Of a stretch of DNA of 7,040 nt, positions 4,411-7,040 are shown piece after piece (position 1 is the stretch's first letter; each line of letters begins with the position of its first letter). Made by a program: the position numbers and the translations under genes. The notes under the pieces are model-generated. The model did not search any database and was not told the origin of the DNA. It saw only the letters and a program-made list of their open reading frames with translations. The DNA lies in assembly GCA_030624545.1 (NCBI GenBank), contig JAUXJX010000098.1, forward strand, positions 1 to 7,040. The letters run 5' to 3'. The DNA comes from Bacteroidota bacterium (GTDB taxonomy: Bacteria > Zhuqueibacterota > JdFR-76 > DREG01).

Positions 4411-6759
4411 TCAGAACCCAAAACTAAAACTCACCGCGGGAATGATTGGAAACAGGCTCGCTTGTTTTACAACCGGATTACCTACTCTGTCCTTCGAGAA
4501 GAAGTAGAAGAAAGGATTCTTCCGGCTGTAAGCATTGTAAATGCCAATTGTCCATACCTTTTCCCGAATGCCTCTTCGTTTTATGAACCGGATTGTAAGA
4601 TCCAGGCGATGATAGGCTCGCATGCGAACGCTGTTTTTTTCGGGATAATAATCAACTTCATTAAAAAAGTAACCATAAAAACGATCGACCAGACTCGCAG
4701 ATGGGTAGGTGGCAACAGGCAACGATATCGCATTTCCTGTGCCATATACCCAGGTTCCTGACAGTTCGACGCCCTTTGATAGTTGACGATTAAATACCAG
4801 GGCAATATCATGGCGCCGGTCGTAACGGTACGAAAAGCGCTTGCCAAGATTCAGGCCCTCAAAGTGCCTGTCGGTCCAGGAGATGGTGTAGCCAAGCCAG
4901 CCAGTGGTACGGCCGGATTTCTTCTGCACAAAGAGTTCCACACCATACGAACGCCCCGAACCCACTTCGACCTTGTTTTGCCAGTCGGTGTCCAGCCCAA
5001 GAAAGTCCGCACCCTCCTTGTACCCGATCAGGTTGTCCATGGTCTTATGGTAGCTTTCCACGCTGAGCTCATATTTGTTGTCTTTCAGCGATCGAGCCAG
5101 ACCGAAGGCAATCTGTCTGCTCTCCTGAGGCTTGATTCTGTCTGTGGACGGTACCCACAAGTCAGTCGGCATCCCGATTCCGGAATTGGAGAGCAGATGA
5201 ATGTACTGGGTCATGGTGGCGTACGATGATTTAAGCGCCCAACCGCCCAGCAAGAACCTTGCGGTCAAACGGGGTTCGGCAGATAGGTACTGCCGGCCGT
5301 TGATCGAAAACATCGACCCGTGAATCCCTGCGTTGACTTTTAGTCTATCACTAAGCTTAAGATTGTCCTCCAAGTATAGGCTCGCTTCGATTGCGCTTTG
5401 CTCCTGAGTTGGCGCAATCAGTGTATCCAGCGCACTGATATCCAGACCGGCGGTCTTAAATTGCGCTGCTCCCGGACTGAATTTGTGCGTCGTGGCTGCT
5501 CCACCGAACTTAATAGAATGGCTCGGATTGGGGAGGAAGTCGAAGTCAAGACGGGCGCTCCAATCTTCGATTCCGGAAATGTATTTGAGCAGGTAGGATT
5601 CCGTTAAGTTGCCGCGTTGTTTGGACTCCTCTTCGACCTCAACGGTGAACCGATACTTGCTGTAAATCAAAGTGGTGTTGCTGAACAGCTTTTTGGTGAT
5701 GAGGTTATTCCAGCGCAGGGTAGAAGTAATATTCCCCCACCTTAAGTTGCCGTTTTCCTGTGACGTTTCTGCGCCATAGGTTTCTTTGTTTCGGAAGTAA
5801 AATTTGTCCAGGCCTGCATAAAGACTCAAGTAGAGTCGATTCTTGCTCGAAACTGTATGGTTCACTTTCGCATTCAGATCGGTGAAGTAGTATCCACCAC
5901 TATCGTCCCCTTTGAGGAACGGTTTCATCATAAGATCAGCATACGTCCGCCTTGCCGATATGATGTATGAGGATTTGCCTTTTTTGAGCGGCCCTTCGAG
6001 CATGACTCGCGACGCAACCAGCCCGACTGTGGCCTGGCCGTTGAATTCCTGGTTATTGCCCTCCTTCATATTGATCTCAACCACAGATGACAGCCGGCCG
6101 CCGAATCTGGCCGGAAAGCCCCCCTTTGTGAGCTTGATGTTTTTCACAGCATCGGAGTTGAATACGGAAAAGAAGCCAAAAAGGTGGGATGCATTATAGA
6201 CAGGCGCCCCATCGAGCAAAATCAGGTTTTGGTCCGGTGAGCCGCCACGAACGTAGAGCCCGCTGCTGCCCTCGGTTCCGGATTGCACTCCAGGCAGCAG
6301 TTGGATCGATTTGATCACATCCACTTCTCCAAGCAGCGCCGGAACCATTTTGAGCTGCCTGATTGGAATCTCAATGGTGCTCATGGCTGTCTTCTGCTCG
6401 ATGGTCTCCACATTCTCGGCAACTACCGTCACGCTGCCAATATCGATGGCCCTCGGGGTCAGTTCAATGTTAAGCTCGTAATCCTGTCCAGTGGCGAGCT
6501 GCCTCTGCCAGCGTTCATAGCCGATGTGCGATACCACCAGCATGACGGAATCTGTTATCATACTCCTAAGCGTCAAACTAAAGAAACCGTAGACATTGGT
6601 TGTGGTGCCGACTAAAAGATCCGGATCGTAGACGTTTACCCCGATTAATCTCTCGCCTGTTTTGCTGTCCTGGACGTAGCCGCTTAAGGTGAATTCCTGG
6701 GCGAATGCCGGGCGCAAAAGGGCGAGGCTGATGAAGATGATAAATGTAAGAATTCGCAT
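4411..6759 (-). CDS. TonB-dependent outer-membrane receptor with carboxypeptidase-regulatory-like N-terminal domain
   Basis: This outer-membrane active transporter (782 residues from ATG 6757-6759) is powered by TonB-ExbBD. I chose this ATG over an upstream in-frame GTG (6802-6804) because it opens a clean signal peptide ending AFA-Q (cut after residue 20). Domains: a beta-sandwich CarboxypepD_reg-like domain at about 22-103 (LSGYVQDSKTGERLIGVNVYD), a TonB-box-like SVTVVAE at 109-115, a plug at about 122-235 containing YVRGGSPDQNLILLDGAPVYN (169-189) and a GGFPARFGGRLSS segment, then the beta-barrel to the end. The chain closes with AVSFSFGF, whose terminal Phe is the outer-membrane assembly signal. 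The length is usual for Bacteroidota receptors of this type and no frameshift is visible. It is transcribed before the DUF4249 lipoprotein gene and probably co-transcribed with it. The ligand is unknown; nothing nearby (such as siderophore, vitamin or glycan genes) points to one. Confidence 0.93.
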   Translation of the reverse strand: MRILTFIIFISLALLRPAFAQEFTLSGYVQDSKTGERLIGVNVYDPDLLVGTTTNVYGFFSLTLRSMITDSVMLVVSHIGYERWQRQLATGQDYELNIELTPRAIDIGSVTVVAENVETIEQKTAMSTIEIPIRQLKMVPALLGEVDVIKSIQLLPGVQSGTEGSSGLYVRGGSPDQNLILLDGAPVYNASHLFGFFSVFNSDAVKNIKLTKGGFPARFGGRLSSVVEINMKEGNNQEFNGQATVGLVASRVMLEGPLKKGKSSYIISARRTYADLMMKPFLKGDDSGGYYFTDLNAKVNHTVSSKNRLYLSLYAGLDKFYFRNKETYGAETSQENGNLRWGNITSTLRWNNLITKKLFSNTTLIYSKYRFTVEVEEESKQRGNLTESYLLKYISGIEDWSARLDFDFLPNPSHSIKFGGAATTHKFSPGAAQFKTAGLDISALDTLIAPTQEQSAIEASLYLEDNLKLSDRLKVNAGIHGSMFSINGRQYLSAEPRLTARFLLGGWALKSSYATMTQYIHLLSNSGIGMPTDLWVPSTDRIKPQESRQIAFGLARSLKDNKYELSVESYHKTMDNLIGYKEGADFLGLDTDWQNKVEVGSGRSYGVELFVQKKSGRTTGWLGYTISWTDRHFEGLNLGKRFSYRYDRRHDIALVFNRQLSKGVELSGTWVYGTGNAISLPVATYPSASLVDRFYGYFFNEVDYYPEKNSVRMRAYHRLDLTIRFIKRRGIREKVWTIGIYNAYSRKNPFFYFFSKDRVGNPVVKQASLFPIIPAVSFSFGF

Positions 6760-6912
6760 GATGATTTTCTGGAAGCTGTTGATATGGTTATACGCAAACT
6801 GCACGAAAGCGTTGTAGAAAAAGTAGTGGTTTTTGATGTGGCGCTATTTTGGCGAGATTTTGTGTTGTGGAAGTGGGGGGGCAGCCTGTGTTGGCTAACT
6901 CTCAAGTGGCGG
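6760..6912. other. Upstream region of the receptor gene
   Basis: This stretch should contain the receptor promoter. On the minus strand TATAAC (6787-6792) could be a -10 box about 28 nt before the ATG, but no good -35 accompanies it. No TAnnTTTG Bacteroidota-type box and no Shine-Dalgarno stand out. A run of seven G (seven C in the receptor sense) lies at 6875-6881. I see no gene here. Confidence 0.3.
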
Positions 6913-7005
6913 TTAAGATTCGGCCAGTATATTCGTGGGCCCCGGAATCTGCAGGAAATGACGCCCGGATCGATTGAACCTGAGATTTGATGTAGAATCT
7001 TTCAT
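6913..7005 (-). pseudogene. Relic of the N-terminus of an alanine-glyoxylate/serine-pyruvate aminotransferase-type gene
   Basis: On the minus strand a 30-codon frame from ATG 7003-7005 to TAA 6913-6915 contains GRHFLQIPGPTN at residues 14-25. This is nearly the exact opening of class V aminotransferases of the alanine-glyoxylate/serine-pyruvate type (typical GRHFLQIPGPTxVPxRVL). Those PLP enzymes are roughly 380-400 residues long; here the match stops after PTNI and a stop follows five codons later. In the neighbouring frame the next codons read PNLNRHLRVSQ, which loosely recalls the family's PxRVLxAxxxP, so a frameshift plus decay is possible. No PLP-lysine region is present. I treat it as a dead gene fragment. 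Confidence 0.55.
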
Positions 7006-7040
7006 CCGAGTTTTCTCAAAATGATTGAATTGTTCCTAAC

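Noticed and set aside
4783..5229. 148-codon open frame on the plus strand
   Set aside because: It lies wholly antisense within the beta-barrel part of the receptor gene and has no recognisable domain.
6094..6114. Perfect 6-bp CCGGCC/GGCCGG inverted repeat
   Set aside because: It lies inside the conserved plug-domain coding region (GRLSS area), where Gly/Arg codons explain it; no T-run follows.
6784..6990. 68-codon plus-strand frame upstream of the receptor gene
   Set aside because: No family resemblance, and it runs antisense across the aminotransferase relic and the probable receptor promoter.

Overview
The window looks like chromosomal DNA from a Gram-negative bacterium of the Bacteroidota/FCB lineage or a relative. 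The main evidence is a TonB-dependent receptor with an N-terminal carboxypeptidase-regulatory-like domain paired with a DUF4249-type lipoprotein. A small exported HEAT-like repeat protein of a kind I associate with FCB genomes agrees with this. Base composition is near balanced. One gene has a textbook Shine-Dalgarno site, which is unusual for core Bacteroidia and hints at a deeper-branching FCB member. I cannot name a genus.

Layout, left to right. Positions 3-1727 (+) hold a SulP-family anion transporter with a C-terminal STAS domain, cut by the left edge. It is followed 29 nt later on the same strand by a MobA-type molybdenum cofactor guanylyltransferase (1757-2326) whose stop codon falls inside a normally conserved C-terminal motif. 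The two probably form an operon. A short CBS-like peptide fragment (2368-2436) lies behind them. From here on every gene is on the minus strand: an exported HEAT-like protein (2552-3100) with its own terminator, strong ribosome binding site and candidate promoter; a DUF4249 lipoprotein (3407-4279); and the TonB-dependent receptor (4411-6759). The last two probably form an outer-membrane uptake pair, transcribed receptor first.

The spaces between genes carry much of the interest. A 30-bp repeat built from degenerate 10-bp CACGGATT-like units occurs twice in inverted orientation (3360-3389 and 4350-4379), closely bracketing the lipoprotein gene. Between the first copy and the HEAT-like gene is a remnant of an adenosine-deaminase-type gene carrying the SINADDP signature. 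At the right edge is the decayed N-terminus of an alanine-glyoxylate/serine-pyruvate aminotransferase-type protein. Together with the CBS-like scrap and the early stop in mobA, these suggest a region undergoing gene decay and rearrangement.

I found no tRNA, rRNA, CRISPR array, transposase, integrase or recognisable defence system. The intact genes belong to known families. The least described parts are the receptor/DUF4249 pair with its flanking inverted repeats and the gene relics.
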